Shown: piece after piece, positions 52,058 through 59,864 of the stretch | Position numbering within the stretch: position 1 is the first letter of the stretch | Layout: each line of letters begins with the position of its first letter | From: DASXAI01 sp963798445 | GTDB lineage: Bacteria; Actinomycetota; Acidimicrobiia; Acidimicrobiales; Ilumatobacteraceae | NCBI GenBank assembly: GCA_963798445.1 | Contig: CAWCTH010000003.1 | Span: forward strand, 1,178,001 to 1,242,000 | Reading direction: 5' to 3' | DNA: 64,000 bases | Position numbers and translations under genes: made by a program | Notes under the pieces: model-generated | Told to the model about the DNA's origin: nothing | The model's database searches: none | What the model saw: only the letters and a program-made list of their open reading frames with translations

Positions 52058-53179
52058 ATGGTCAAGGTGTTCGCCGTCGAGCCGACGGCCGTCCAGCTGG
52101 ACTGGTCGTCGCTGCCGCCCGGCGCCCACGAGCTCGCCGCCGCCGGGCGGGGGGTCAACGTCAGGGTCGCGGTCACCGGCGACGGCGGGCCGGGCGCGGT
52201 CGTGATCGACGGGCTGCCGCCGGGCACCGACGTGGACATCGCCCTCGACGGCCGGCCCGTCGCCCGGGCCACCACGCTGACGCCGCCGCCTGGACGCCTC
52301 CTGGCGCGCATCGCCACCATCGGCGACCTCCATCTGGGCGAGACCCGCTTCGGGTTCCTCCCCACGCTCTCCTCGAACCCCGATCCCGCCGTTGCCCACC
52401 CGGTGGTCTGCACGGCGGCGGCCATCGACGAGCTGCTGGCGTGGGGCGCCGAGCTGCTGGTGGTGAAGGGCGACCTGGCCCACACCAACCGGGCGTCGCA
52501 GTACGAGCTGGCCGGCGAGCTGCTGGGCGGCCTGCCGGTGCCCACCATCGTGCTGCCCGGCAACCACGACGGCGGCAACCATCGCCACCACGACGCCACC
52601 ACGACGCTGGCGGGCTACGGCCTGAGCCTCGTGGAGGACGTCACGGTGGTGGACGTGGCCGGCCTGCGCATCGTGGCCGTCGACACCCGAACCCACAGGC
52701 AGGCAGGCACCGTGGCCGCCACGACGGACGCCGTCGCCGCCGCGGTGGCCGGTTCGTCGGGCGGCGCCCTGGTGACCCTGCACCACCAGCTCATGACCAC
52801 CTCGGCGCCGACGTATCCCCCGCCCGGCATCCCGGCGTCGGAATCCCGGCGCTTCCTGGACGCCGTGGCCGAGGCCCAGCCCGCATCGGTCGTGACGAGC
52901 GGCCACACCCATCGCCATCGGGCCCGCCGCCACGGGTCGGTGCTCGTCACCGAGGTCGGGTCGGTCAAGGACTTTCCGGGGACGTGGGCCGGCTACCTCG
53001 TGTACGAAGGGGGCATCGTGCAGACGGTGCGGCGGATCATGGCGCCCGACGCCATCGGCTGGAGTCAGCGCACAGCGCGCATGTTCGGCGGCGCGTGGGG
53101 CCGCTGGTCGCCCGGCCGCCTGAGCGACCGGTCCATCAGCCACCCTTGGCCGCACGGCCAGCTCCGGAAGCAGAGCTGA
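52058..53179 (+). CDS. Calcineurin-like metallophosphoesterase with N-terminal beta domain
   Basis: 373 residues. The first ~80 residues resemble a fibronectin-like beta domain (LSWSSLPPG-type VQLDWSSLPPGAHEL). The phosphoesterase motifs follow in order: IGDLHLG, KGDLAHTN, PGNHDGG, LHHQLM and SGHTHRHRAR. It starts 3 bases after the pepN stop, so it is probably cotranscribed. Substrate unknown; phosphodiester or nucleotide hydrolysis likely. Confidence 0.88.
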   Translation: MVKVFAVEPTAVQLDWSSLPPGAHELAAAGRGVNVRVAVTGDGGPGAVVIDGLPPGTDVDIALDGRPVARATTLTPPPGRLLARIATIGDLHLGETRFGFLPTLSSNPDPAVAHPVVCTAAAIDELLAWGAELLVVKGDLAHTNRASQYELAGELLGGLPVPTIVLPGNHDGGNHRHHDATTTLAGYGLSLVEDVTVVDVAGLRIVAVDTRTHRQAGTVAATTDAVAAAVAGSSGGALVTLHHQLMTTSAPTYPPPGIPASESRRFLDAVAEAQPASVVTSGHTHRHRARRHGSVLVTEVGSVKDFPGTWAGYLVYEGGIVQTVRRIMAPDAIGWSQRTARMFGGAWGRWSPGRLSDRSISHPWPHGQLRKQS

Positions 53180-53206
53180 CGCCCATCTGCCCCTAGGTTG
53201 GGCGCC

Positions 53207-53812
53207 ATGGTGGACGTGATCACGAACCACGACACGCCGCGGCCGCTCGACCCGCATCGGGTGGAGCGATGCGTCCGTGACCTGCTCGAGGCGCTCGGCG
53301 AGGACCCCGGGCGCGAGGGTCTCCTGCGCACGCCGGCCCGGGTGGCCGCGTTCTACCAGGAGGTGCTGGCCGGTGCCAATGACGACCCGGCGGCCCATCT
53401 GGAGGTCACCTTCGAGGCCGGGCACCGCGAGATGGTGATGGTCCGCGACATCTCGTTCTCCTCGCTGTGCGAGCACCACCTCGTGCCGTTCATCGGCCGC
53501 GCCCACGTCGCCTACATCCCGGGCGTCGACGGCCGCATCACCGGCCTCTCCAAGCTGGCCCGTCTGGTCGACGGTTTCGCCCATCGGCTCCAGGTGCAGG
53601 AACGGCTGACCACCCAGGTGGCCGAGACCCTCGTGACCAGCTTGGCGCCGGCGGGTGTCGTCGTGGTGATCGAGGCCGAGCACCTCTGCATGACCATGCG
53701 CGGCGTCAAGAAGCCGGGCGCCCTCACGGTCACCTCCGCGGTACGTGGGATCTTCGAGCACGATGCCGCGTCGCGGGCCGAGGCCATGGCCTTCATCCGC
53801 CACGGAGCCTGA
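53207..53812 (+). CDS. folE: GTP cyclohydrolase I
   Basis: 201 residues. Zinc ligands and catalytic residues in SLCEHHLVPF, GLSKLARLVDGFAHRLQVQERLTTQVAE and EHLCMTMRGVKKPGA. First step of tetrahydrofolate (7,8-dihydroneopterin triphosphate) synthesis. No other fol genes are in the window. ATG 53207 is chosen; a TAGGTT box (53194-53199) precedes it by 7 bases. Confidence 0.96.
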   Translation: MVDVITNHDTPRPLDPHRVERCVRDLLEALGEDPGREGLLRTPARVAAFYQEVLAGANDDPAAHLEVTFEAGHREMVMVRDISFSSLCEHHLVPFIGRAHVAYIPGVDGRITGLSKLARLVDGFAHRLQVQERLTTQVAETLVTSLAPAGVVVVIEAEHLCMTMRGVKKPGALTVTSAVRGIFEHDAASRAEAMAFIRHGA

Positions 53813-53814
53813 CC

Positions 53815-54816
53815 ATGGCGGCCCCGATCCCCTTCGTCCGCGACCTGGACATCGCCTACGGCCGCGTCGACCAGGTCTCCCCGCTGATCCGCCGGGTCGT
53901 GGCCGAGAACCCCAGCAAGTTCACCTACCTCGGCACCGGCACCTACCTCGTGGGCCGGGGCGACGTCGCCGTCATCGACCCCGGCCCGCTGCTCGACGCC
54001 CACGTCGATGCCATCCTCGCGGCGCTGGAGCCTGGTGAGCGCGTCACCCACCTGGTCGTCACGCACACCCACAGCGACCACTCGCCGGCGACAGCGCCGC
54101 TGAAGGAGCGCACCGGCGCCCCCAGCTACGGCTACGGACCCCACGGCGCTGTGCCCGACGACGACCCCGACGACCGCATCGTGTTCGGCGACCCGGAGGC
54201 CGACGGCGACCCGAAGTCCGACGACAAGAAGGCGGACAGCGAGACGCCGGCGGCCGCGACGCTGCGCGAGGGAGCCGACACCGACTTCGCACCTGACGTC
54301 GTGGTGCGCGCCGGCGATGTGGTGGCCGGCCCCGGCTGGACGCTGGAAGCGGTGCACACACCGGGCCACACGTCCAACCACCTCTGCTACGCGCTGCGCG
54401 AGGAGCAGGCACTGTTCAGCGGCGATCACGTGATGGGCTGGTCGACCAGCGTGATCACCCCGCCCGACGGCGACATGGTGGCCTTCCTCGCCAGCCTTCG
54501 CCTGCTGCTCGAACGCGACGACGCGTCCTACTGGCCGACCCATGGCCCGCAGATCACCGCGCCCAAGGCTCTCGTGCGGGCGTACCTCGCCCACCGCCAG
54601 GAGCGCACCGACCAGGTGGTCGCGGCACTGGCCGGCGGACCGGCCACGGTCATCGAGATCGTGCCCACCATCTACGCCGATGTGGCCAAGACGCTGTGGG
54701 TGCCGGCAGCCATGTCGACCTACGCCCACCTCGTGCAGCTCGTGAACGAGGGCCGCGTGCGCGTCGTCGGCAGCGGCCCCCCGAAGCGCATGTCGCGCTA
54801 CGAACTGGCCCGCTGA
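53815..54816 (+). CDS. Metallo-beta-lactamase-fold hydrolase (LACTB2-like)
   Basis: 333 residues. Metal motif THTHSDHSPA (H84-H89), the later ligands in VHTPGHTSNHLCY and FSGDHVMGWS, and a C-terminal winged helix (MSTYAHLVQLVNEGRV) as in LACTB2/RNase Z-like proteins. An Asp/Lys-rich insertion (about residues 115-150) separates the metal motifs. Two bases after folE; overlaps menC by one base (TGATG). Confidence 0.88.
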   Translation: MAAPIPFVRDLDIAYGRVDQVSPLIRRVVAENPSKFTYLGTGTYLVGRGDVAVIDPGPLLDAHVDAILAALEPGERVTHLVVTHTHSDHSPATAPLKERTGAPSYGYGPHGAVPDDDPDDRIVFGDPEADGDPKSDDKKADSETPAAATLREGADTDFAPDVVVRAGDVVAGPGWTLEAVHTPGHTSNHLCYALREEQALFSGDHVMGWSTSVITPPDGDMVAFLASLRLLLERDDASYWPTHGPQITAPKALVRAYLAHRQERTDQVVAALAGGPATVIEIVPTIYADVAKTLWVPAAMSTYAHLVQLVNEGRVRVVGSGPPKRMSRYELAR

Positions 54817-55922
54817 TGCGCATCGACGCCATCGAGCTGGTGCGGTTCCAACTGCCGCTGGTCACGCCGTTCCGTACGTCGTTCGGCGTGCAGACCGCCC
54901 GGGACGTGATCCTGGTGCACGTCGTGGCCGATGGCGTCGACGGCTGGGGCGAGAACGTTGCCGGTGTGGAGCCGCTCTACTCGTCCGAGTTCACCGACGC
55001 GTCGCTGCTGGCCCTGCGCCATCACCTCGTGCCGCGGGTCCTGTCGGCCGGCGACGTCACGGCCGCCCACGTGGCCGAGCTGCTGGCGCCGGTGAAGGGT
55101 TGGGCGATGGCCAAGTGCGCGGTGGAAGTGGCCGTCCTCGACGCCGAACTGCGCGCCGCCGGGCTCTCGCTGCAGGCGTATCTGGGCGGCACGCAACGGC
55201 GCGTGGCGGCGGGCGTGTCGGTCGGGTTGTTCGACACGATCGCCGAGACGCTGGCGGCGGTGGAGGGCTACCTCGGCGACGGCTACCGGCGGGTCAAGCT
55301 CAAGATCGAGCCCGGGCACGACATCGAGCTGGTGGCCGCGGTACGGAACCACGTCGGGCCGGCTGTCCTGCTCCAGGTCGACGCCAACTGCGCGTACACG
55401 CTCGGCGACGCGCGCCATCTCGCCCGCCTCGACGAGTTCGACTTGTTGTTGATAGAGCAACCACTCGCCGAGGACGACTTGCGCCAGCACGCCGCGCTGG
55501 CCCAGCGGCTACGCACACCGATCTGCCTCGACGAGAGCATCACGTCGGCGCGCGCCGCGGCCGATGCCATCGCCCTCGGCGCCTGCGCCATCGTCAACAT
55601 CAAGCCGGGCCGCGTCGGCGGGTATCTGGAGGCGCGCCGCATCCACGACGTCTGCGTGGCCAACGGCGTGCCCGTGTGGTGCGGCGGCATGCTGGAGACG
55701 GGCATCGGCCGGGCCGCCAACGTCGCCCTGGCGTCGCTGCCGGGCTTCACGCTGCCGGCCGACCTGTCAGCCTCGGACCGCTACTTCCGCCAGGACGTCA
55801 CCACGCCGTTCGTCCTGGCCGACGGGCACCTCGCCGTGCCGGCCGGGCCGGGCATCGGCGTCACCCCCGATCCAGCGGTGCTCCGCTCGCTCGGCGTGAC
55901 GACCGAGCGGCTGACCGCGTGA
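54816..55922 (+). CDS. menC: o-Succinylbenzoate synthase (MenC) / N-acylamino acid racemase family
   Basis: 368 residues of the enolase superfamily. Catalytic KxK at K161/K163 (RVKLKIEPG), metal ligands D189 (VDANCAY), E214 (IEQPL) and D239 (LDESI), second lysine K263 (NIKPGRVGG). OSBS makes o-succinylbenzoate for menaquinone; the same family also racemises N-acylamino acids, and no other men genes are nearby, so the exact reaction is open. It runs 62 bases into the 3' end of the opposing AlkZ-like gene. Confidence 0.9.
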   Translation: MRIDAIELVRFQLPLVTPFRTSFGVQTARDVILVHVVADGVDGWGENVAGVEPLYSSEFTDASLLALRHHLVPRVLSAGDVTAAHVAELLAPVKGWAMAKCAVEVAVLDAELRAAGLSLQAYLGGTQRRVAAGVSVGLFDTIAETLAAVEGYLGDGYRRVKLKIEPGHDIELVAAVRNHVGPAVLLQVDANCAYTLGDARHLARLDEFDLLLIEQPLAEDDLRQHAALAQRLRTPICLDESITSARAAADAIALGACAIVNIKPGRVGGYLEARRIHDVCVANGVPVWCGGMLETGIGRAANVALASLPGFTLPADLSASDRYFRQDVTTPFVLADGHLAVPAGPGIGVTPDPAVLRSLGVTTERLTA

Positions 55923-57120
55923 CCGGCGCCGGCGCCGCGCCTTCGCCGGCGCTCAGCTCCCGTTCGAGGGGAGTGCGGAACCGCGCCACGACCCGGATGC
56001 CACCCAGGAACGCGGTAAGCCGGGCCGCCTCCACGCCCACCGCGGCGGCGCCGTCGGCACCGATGTCTTCGAGCAGCCGCACCACCACCTCGCCGTCGGG
56101 TCGCTGGCCCCATCCACCCACGATGCGCCCGCACCACCACACCGTGGGACCGACGTTGCCGGAACGGTCGAAGAGTGACGCGGCGTGCGGCCCGAGGTAC
56201 CACGCCCGTGCCGTCCAGCCCATCGCCGTCGGGTCGAGGGCGGGCAGCAAGGCCGCCCAGGGCGGCGGGACCCGAACGGGAGCGGCGTCGCCCGCCAGCA
56301 CCACACCGGCTCCGGCGCCGTCGAGGTCGACCTCCACCGGCTCGATCGTGGCCAGCGCCCGCTTCACGTCGCCGGCCGTCCAGCCCGTCCACCACTTGAT
56401 GTCGGCCACGGTGGCGGGACCGAAGGCCGCCAGCCACCGACGGACCAGCTCGACCTGGGCGGCCGCCACATCCATGCTCGGGAGCTCAGCGCCCAACCAC
56501 GCCGCCATCGGCGTCCACTGGTGCTGCGTCGACAGCCACCCCCCACGGGGCCGGCCCCGCACGATGTGACCGTCGGCCCCCAGTTGCGTGAGCACGCGCG
56601 TCGTCACGCCCTGCAGGCCCTCCCACGCCTTGCCGCCATCAGCGCGGACCTGCGTCCGCAGGAGTGGCACGTCCATCGACAGCTCGCTGCCGGTCGCCTC
56701 ACCGCGCGCCACCAATGCGGCCATCGTCTGGTCCTCGACGGCGCGCACCCACGCTGCGCCGTCGTCGGTGACCCTGTAGCGCACGACGTCTTTTTCGAGG
56801 GCGGCACGGTTGCGCGCCGCCACGGCACCAGTCGACGAGGCGTACACGACCGGTAGCAGCTCCACTGGCTCGACGAACAGCGTGCGCCTCATGCCCAGCA
56901 CCCGCACGAGCGATCGCTCGACGTAGAGCGCCTCTTCGACGGCGGCGATGGACGGCTTCCTGGTGCGGGCGGCGGCGGCCAGGAAGACCGACGCGGGGTC
57001 GGTGGCGTGCAACCCGACGAGGTCGCGGGCCACGTCCACCACGTCATGCGCCTTGGCCTCCGCGGCGAGGTGATGGCGCCGGCCGAGGCGGGCCCGGCGC
57101 TGCTCTTCTCCGATCCGCAC
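55861..57120 (-). CDS. Winged-helix DNA-binding protein, AlkZ/YcaQ (HTH_42) family
   Basis: 419 residues. VDVARDLVGLHATDPASVFLAA, LGMRRTLFVEP, WLAAFGPATVADIKWWTGW (the Q/D-x-W-type region of AlkZ) and PALDPTAMGWTARAWYLG. AlkZ proteins are DNA glycosylases that unhook crosslinks or alkylated bases; many actinobacterial members are uncharacterised. GTG 57120 is preferred: a TAGTCT box (57130-57135) is 9 bases upstream; an in-frame GTG at 57129 would touch that box. Its tail overlaps menC. Confidence 0.87.
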   Translation of the reverse strand: MRIGEEQRRARLGRRHHLAAEAKAHDVVDVARDLVGLHATDPASVFLAAAARTRKPSIAAVEEALYVERSLVRVLGMRRTLFVEPVELLPVVYASSTGAVAARNRAALEKDVVRYRVTDDGAAWVRAVEDQTMAALVARGEATGSELSMDVPLLRTQVRADGGKAWEGLQGVTTRVLTQLGADGHIVRGRPRGGWLSTQHQWTPMAAWLGAELPSMDVAAAQVELVRRWLAAFGPATVADIKWWTGWTAGDVKRALATIEPVEVDLDGAGAGVVLAGDAAPVRVPPPWAALLPALDPTAMGWTARAWYLGPHAASLFDRSGNVGPTVWWCGRIVGGWGQRPDGEVVVRLLEDIGADGAAAVGVEAARLTAFLGGIRVVARFRTPLERELSAGEGAAPAPVTRSAARSSRRASGAPLDRG

Positions 57121-57187
57121 GAACGGCACAGACTACGCACCGGCGGCGCGAGCGGCGGCCGGTCCAGTTCGCGGCTAGGAAGGAACC

Positions 57188-57442
57188 ATGTGCCGCAACA
57201 TCACGATCCTGCGGGGGCTCCAGCCCCCGGCGACGGCCGAGGAGATCGAGGCCGCCGCCCGGCAGTACGTGCGCAAGGTGAGCGGAGCCACGAAGCCGCC
57301 GGTCGGGGCCGAGGCCATCTTCGAGGAGGCGGTCGCGGCGGTGGCCGCCGCCACCACCACGCTCCTGCACGAGCTTCCGGCGCGCCGCCAGCCGCCGCCC
57401 AAGCAGCCCCCGCTCCGACTCCATCCGCGCCGGTCGGCCTGA
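57188..57442 (+). CDS. DUF2277 family protein
   Basis: 84 residues beginning MCRNITILRGLQPPATAEEI and continuing AARQYVRKVSGATKP, the hallmark of DUF2277. A proline/arginine-rich tail follows (about residues 66-84). Function unknown. A clear ribosome site (GGAAGGAA) precedes ATG 57188. Confidence 0.9.
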   Translation: MCRNITILRGLQPPATAEEIEAAARQYVRKVSGATKPPVGAEAIFEEAVAAVAAATTTLLHELPARRQPPPKQPPLRLHPRRSA

Positions 57443-57454
57443 GCACGCCCGCGT

Positions 57455-57823
57455 TTACTCGGGCCCGTGGCTGACGGCCTCCACGTTGTTGCCGTCGGGG
57501 TCGCGAACGAACCCGCCGAAGTACGTCGGGTGGTACTCGGGCCACACCCGTGGATGGTGCAGGACCTCGGCGCCCGCGCCGACGGCGGCGTCGAAGAACG
57601 CCTGCACCGCGGCGCGATCGGGCGCCGCGAGGGCGATGTGGACCTCGCGGAACTCCTGCGTCGTGGTCAGCGGCCCGATCCAGAAGTCCGGGCGGTCGAC
57701 CCCGTAGCCCACGATGTCACCGAATTCGAGGAGCCGCCGGCCGCCGACGGCGGCGACCACAGCGTCGTAGAAGGCCTTGGCCGCCTCGATGTCGCGGCAT
57801 TGGATGGAGAGATGATCGAGCAT
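57455..57823 (-). CDS. Single-domain VOC (glyoxalase-fold) protein
   Basis: 122 residues: MLDHLSIQCRDIEAAKAFYDA, PDFWIGPL, HIALAAPDRAAVQAFFDAA, and YFGGFVRDPDGNNVEAVSH, which holds the C-terminal metal-ligand glutamate. Typical of glyoxalase/dioxygenase-superfamily proteins that act on small molecules. Convergent with DUF2277; follows the GNAT gene in the same direction. Confidence 0.9.
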   Translation of the reverse strand: MLDHLSIQCRDIEAAKAFYDAVVAAVGGRRLLEFGDIVGYGVDRPDFWIGPLTTTQEFREVHIALAAPDRAAVQAFFDAAVGAGAEVLHHPRVWPEYHPTYFGGFVRDPDGNNVEAVSHGPE

Positions 57824-57841
57824 GCCGCGATCATGGCGCGC

Positions 57842-58294
57842 TCAGAAGTAGCGACTCATCCAGATCGAGTCGTCGGCGGCGAAGCCGTGACGGCGGTAGA
57901 AGCGCCGGGCCTGCTCGTTCGGCGCTTCCGTCTCGAGGAACATGCGCTCCAGCCCGCGGCGGCGGCACTCGGCCAGGACCTCTTCCAGCACCGCGCTGCC
58001 GACGCCGCGCCCACGATCCCGGACGTACACCTCGTCGAGGAGCACGTCGCGCCCGCCTGACTCGAGGGAGTAGCCCCAGGTGACGATGGCGTACCCCGCC
58101 TCGTCGGCCTCGCGCTCGCGCTCGCTCTCGCGCTCGCCGACGAGCCACACCACGCCGTGGGTGTCATCGACGAGCAGCGGCCCCAGGGCGGCGCGCAACC
58201 TGGCCTCGTCGTAGGCGTGGCCGTCGACGGCGTAGAACTCGGCGATCAGCCCGAGGACGGTGTCGAGATCTTCCGGGTCCGCCCGCCGCAGCAT
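57842..58294 (-). CDS. GNAT N-acetyltransferase with Glu/Arg-rich insertion
   Basis: 150 residues. RRADPEDLDTVLGLIAEFY start, LDEVYVRDRGRGVGSAVLEEV (acetyl-CoA loop) and NEQARRFYRRHGF. Between beta strands is a low-complexity insert RESEREREADE encoded by a GAGCGCGAG-type microsatellite (about 58107-58140) that could vary in length. ATG 58294 has TAGCGT 9 bases upstream (58304-58309). Confidence 0.88.
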   Translation of the reverse strand: MLRRADPEDLDTVLGLIAEFYAVDGHAYDEARLRAALGPLLVDDTHGVVWLVGERESEREREADEAGYAIVTWGYSLESGGRDVLLDEVYVRDRGRGVGSAVLEEVLAECRRRGLERMFLETEAPNEQARRFYRRHGFAADDSIWMSRYF

Positions 58295-58323
58295 CGCCGG
58301 CGCACGCTAGCGGCGCCCCACGC

Positions 58324-58734
58324 TCACGCCGGAGGTTCGGGCGGGACCAAGGTGAAGGTGCCGAGCGCCGATTCGCCGACCGGGTCGTACGGCCAGGTAT
58401 CACGGTCCCAGCGGCGCAGCGGGAACAGCGTCGCATTGGGCCCCTGCAGCATGGCCAGGCCGCCGGCGCGCTCCACGATCTGGATCGGGCCGAAGTAGTC
58501 GTTGTCGAACGTGCCGATCAGCTCGGCGTCGTGGTGCTCACTTGACGTTCCAGCCGAGGCCGTAGAGCCCCGACGACGTCGATGGGGACGTCCGACGTCG
58601 ATGGGGACGGGCCTCCGACCGTGCCGGAGAGGCGGTCGAAGCCGTGCTCTTGGCGATGGGCGCGCCGATGGCCCGCCCAGCCGACCGCCGCCAAGGACGA
58701 GCGCCGCCACGGACAAGGTCGGGACCCATCGCAT
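58324..58734 (-). pseudogene. Remnant of a beta-lactamase-family serine hydrolase (DUF3471 C-terminal domain)
   Basis: The C-terminal ~65 residues (DAELIGTFDNDYFGPIQIVE ... FPLRRWDRDTWPYDPVGE) match the DUF3471 domain that ends class C beta-lactamase-like hydrolases. Just upstream another frame reads SGLYGLGWNVK, the end of the hydrolase core, and the 5' end (ATG 58734) reads like a signal peptide (MRWVPTLSVAALVLGGG). The SxxK and YxN catalytic region is missing. A large internal deletion plus a frameshift is the likely history. Confidence 0.6.
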
Positions 58735-58847
58735 CGTTTCCCCAAAGATCGTCGCCCAATGGCGATCACGGCCCGCCGTCGCCCCACGTGACGCCGCCAT
58801 CGTGGCGGTTGACGAGCGCAGGCGCCAGAGGCATCAAACTGTCGGGC

Positions 58848-59591
58848 ATGGGGGCCGATGCGATCTTCGACGACCTCGAGGCCGAGCTCGACCGGCTGGA
58901 GGCCATCCTGGCCGAACTGGACGACGCCGCCTGGCGCTCACCGTCGGCGGCGCCAGGATGGACGGTCACCGATGTGATGATCCACCTCGCCCAGACCGAG
59001 GAGAGCGTGGTGGCCACCACCACCGGGACCGCGTCCGGCATGGGCGAGCGCATCGGCCAGGAGACCCTCGACGAGCGCATGGATCGCCTGGTCAGCGCCG
59101 ATCGGGCCGAGCCCGCGGCCGTGTTCGAGCGGTGGCGCACGGCCCGGCGCGCCGCCATGGCCGCCCTGCGGGCCGCCGACCCCCAGCGACGGGTGGCATG
59201 GGCCGCCACTCCGCTCAAGCCGGCCACGCTGGCCACGACCCGCATCGCCGAGCACTGGGCTCACGCCCTCGACATCACCGATCCCCTCGCCATCGCGTTC
59301 CCCGACACCGACCGCCTCCGGCACATCGCCTGGCTGGGCCACGGCACCCTGCCGTACGCCTTCGCGCTTGCCGGACAGGAACCGCGCGTCGTGCGGTGCG
59401 AGCTGACGGCACCCGACGGCGTGACCATCTGGCGCTTCGGGCCACCCGACGCCGACTCGGCCGTCACCGGCGCCGCCGGCGCCTTCTGCCGCGTCGGCGC
59501 CCAGCGGCTGGCGCCCGCCGACTCGGGCCTGGTGACCACCGGCCCCCACGCGGCCGCCGCGCTGGCCGTGCTGCGCAACTACGCCGGCTGA
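58848..59591 (+). CDS. DinB/MDMPI-type protein (TIGR03084-like, mycothiol-dependent maleylpyruvate isomerase fold)
   Basis: 247 residues. N-terminal four-helix bundle: DLEAELDRLEAILAELDDAAWRSPSAAPGWTVTDVMIHLAQTEE (about 7-51), with metal-ligand-type His47 and later RIAEHWAHALDI. The C-terminal domain covers FGPPDADSAVTGAAGAFCRV. Related proteins use mycothiol or act in detoxification. ATG 58848 has no clear ribosome site. A perfect 22-bp palindrome follows the stop. Confidence 0.82.
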   Translation: MGADAIFDDLEAELDRLEAILAELDDAAWRSPSAAPGWTVTDVMIHLAQTEESVVATTTGTASGMGERIGQETLDERMDRLVSADRAEPAAVFERWRTARRAAMAALRAADPQRRVAWAATPLKPATLATTRIAEHWAHALDITDPLAIAFPDTDRLRHIAWLGHGTLPYAFALAGQEPRVVRCELTAPDGVTIWRFGPPDADSAVTGAAGAFCRVGAQRLAPADSGLVTTGPHAAAALAVLRNYAG

Positions 59592-59593
59592 CC

Positions 59594-59615
59594 GCGCGCT
59601 CGAATTCGAGCGCGC
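59594..59615. repeat. Perfect 22-bp palindrome GCGCGCTCGAA/TTCGAGCGCGC after a stop codon
   Basis: Starts 2 bases after the stop of the DinB-like gene. Fully self-complementary without a loop, so it folds as a stem only by opening the centre. No T-tract follows. Possible terminator, protein site or replication-related palindrome. Confidence 0.7.
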
Positions 59616-59735
59616 CGGTGACCAACTTCGTGACGTGGGGTTGCGGCGTGGGCCCGCGACGCGTCGCTGTCCGCGTGCCACATGTCGGCGGGCAGGTCGT
59701 ACCCGCCGGAACCGCTGGTTCGGGCCGGCCCAAAC

Positions 59736-59795
59736 GCGCGGGCCGCGCGCTTCGTGTCCCGCCAGCGCGTCCGAGCGCGCAGGCTGCACGGGATT
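59736..59795. repeat. Diverged relative of the GC-rich repeat at 17141-17395
   Basis: gcgcgggccgcgcgct and cagcgcgtccgagcgcgcaggc match the sub-repeat junctions of the 17.1-kb block in the same order. As there, it lies between convergent genes (DinB-like and the PMT-type transferase). The rest of 59616-59864 is GC-rich with nothing else recognisable. Confidence 0.55.
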
Positions 59796-59864
59796 CGGGC
59801 GGCGGGAGGCTGGGTCAGGGCCCGAGCGCAGCGAGGGCGCGGCGCAGCCGAGGCATCAAAGGGC

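Noticed and set aside
51638..53803. Long antisense frame (about 721 codons) across pepN, the phosphoesterase and folE
   Set aside because: Spans three unrelated real genes on the other strand and shows no motif; a codon-bias shadow.
58518..58787. Small Arg-rich minus-strand frame as an independent gene
   Set aside because: It overlaps the decayed serine hydrolase and carries no start signal; better explained as part of the pseudogene region.
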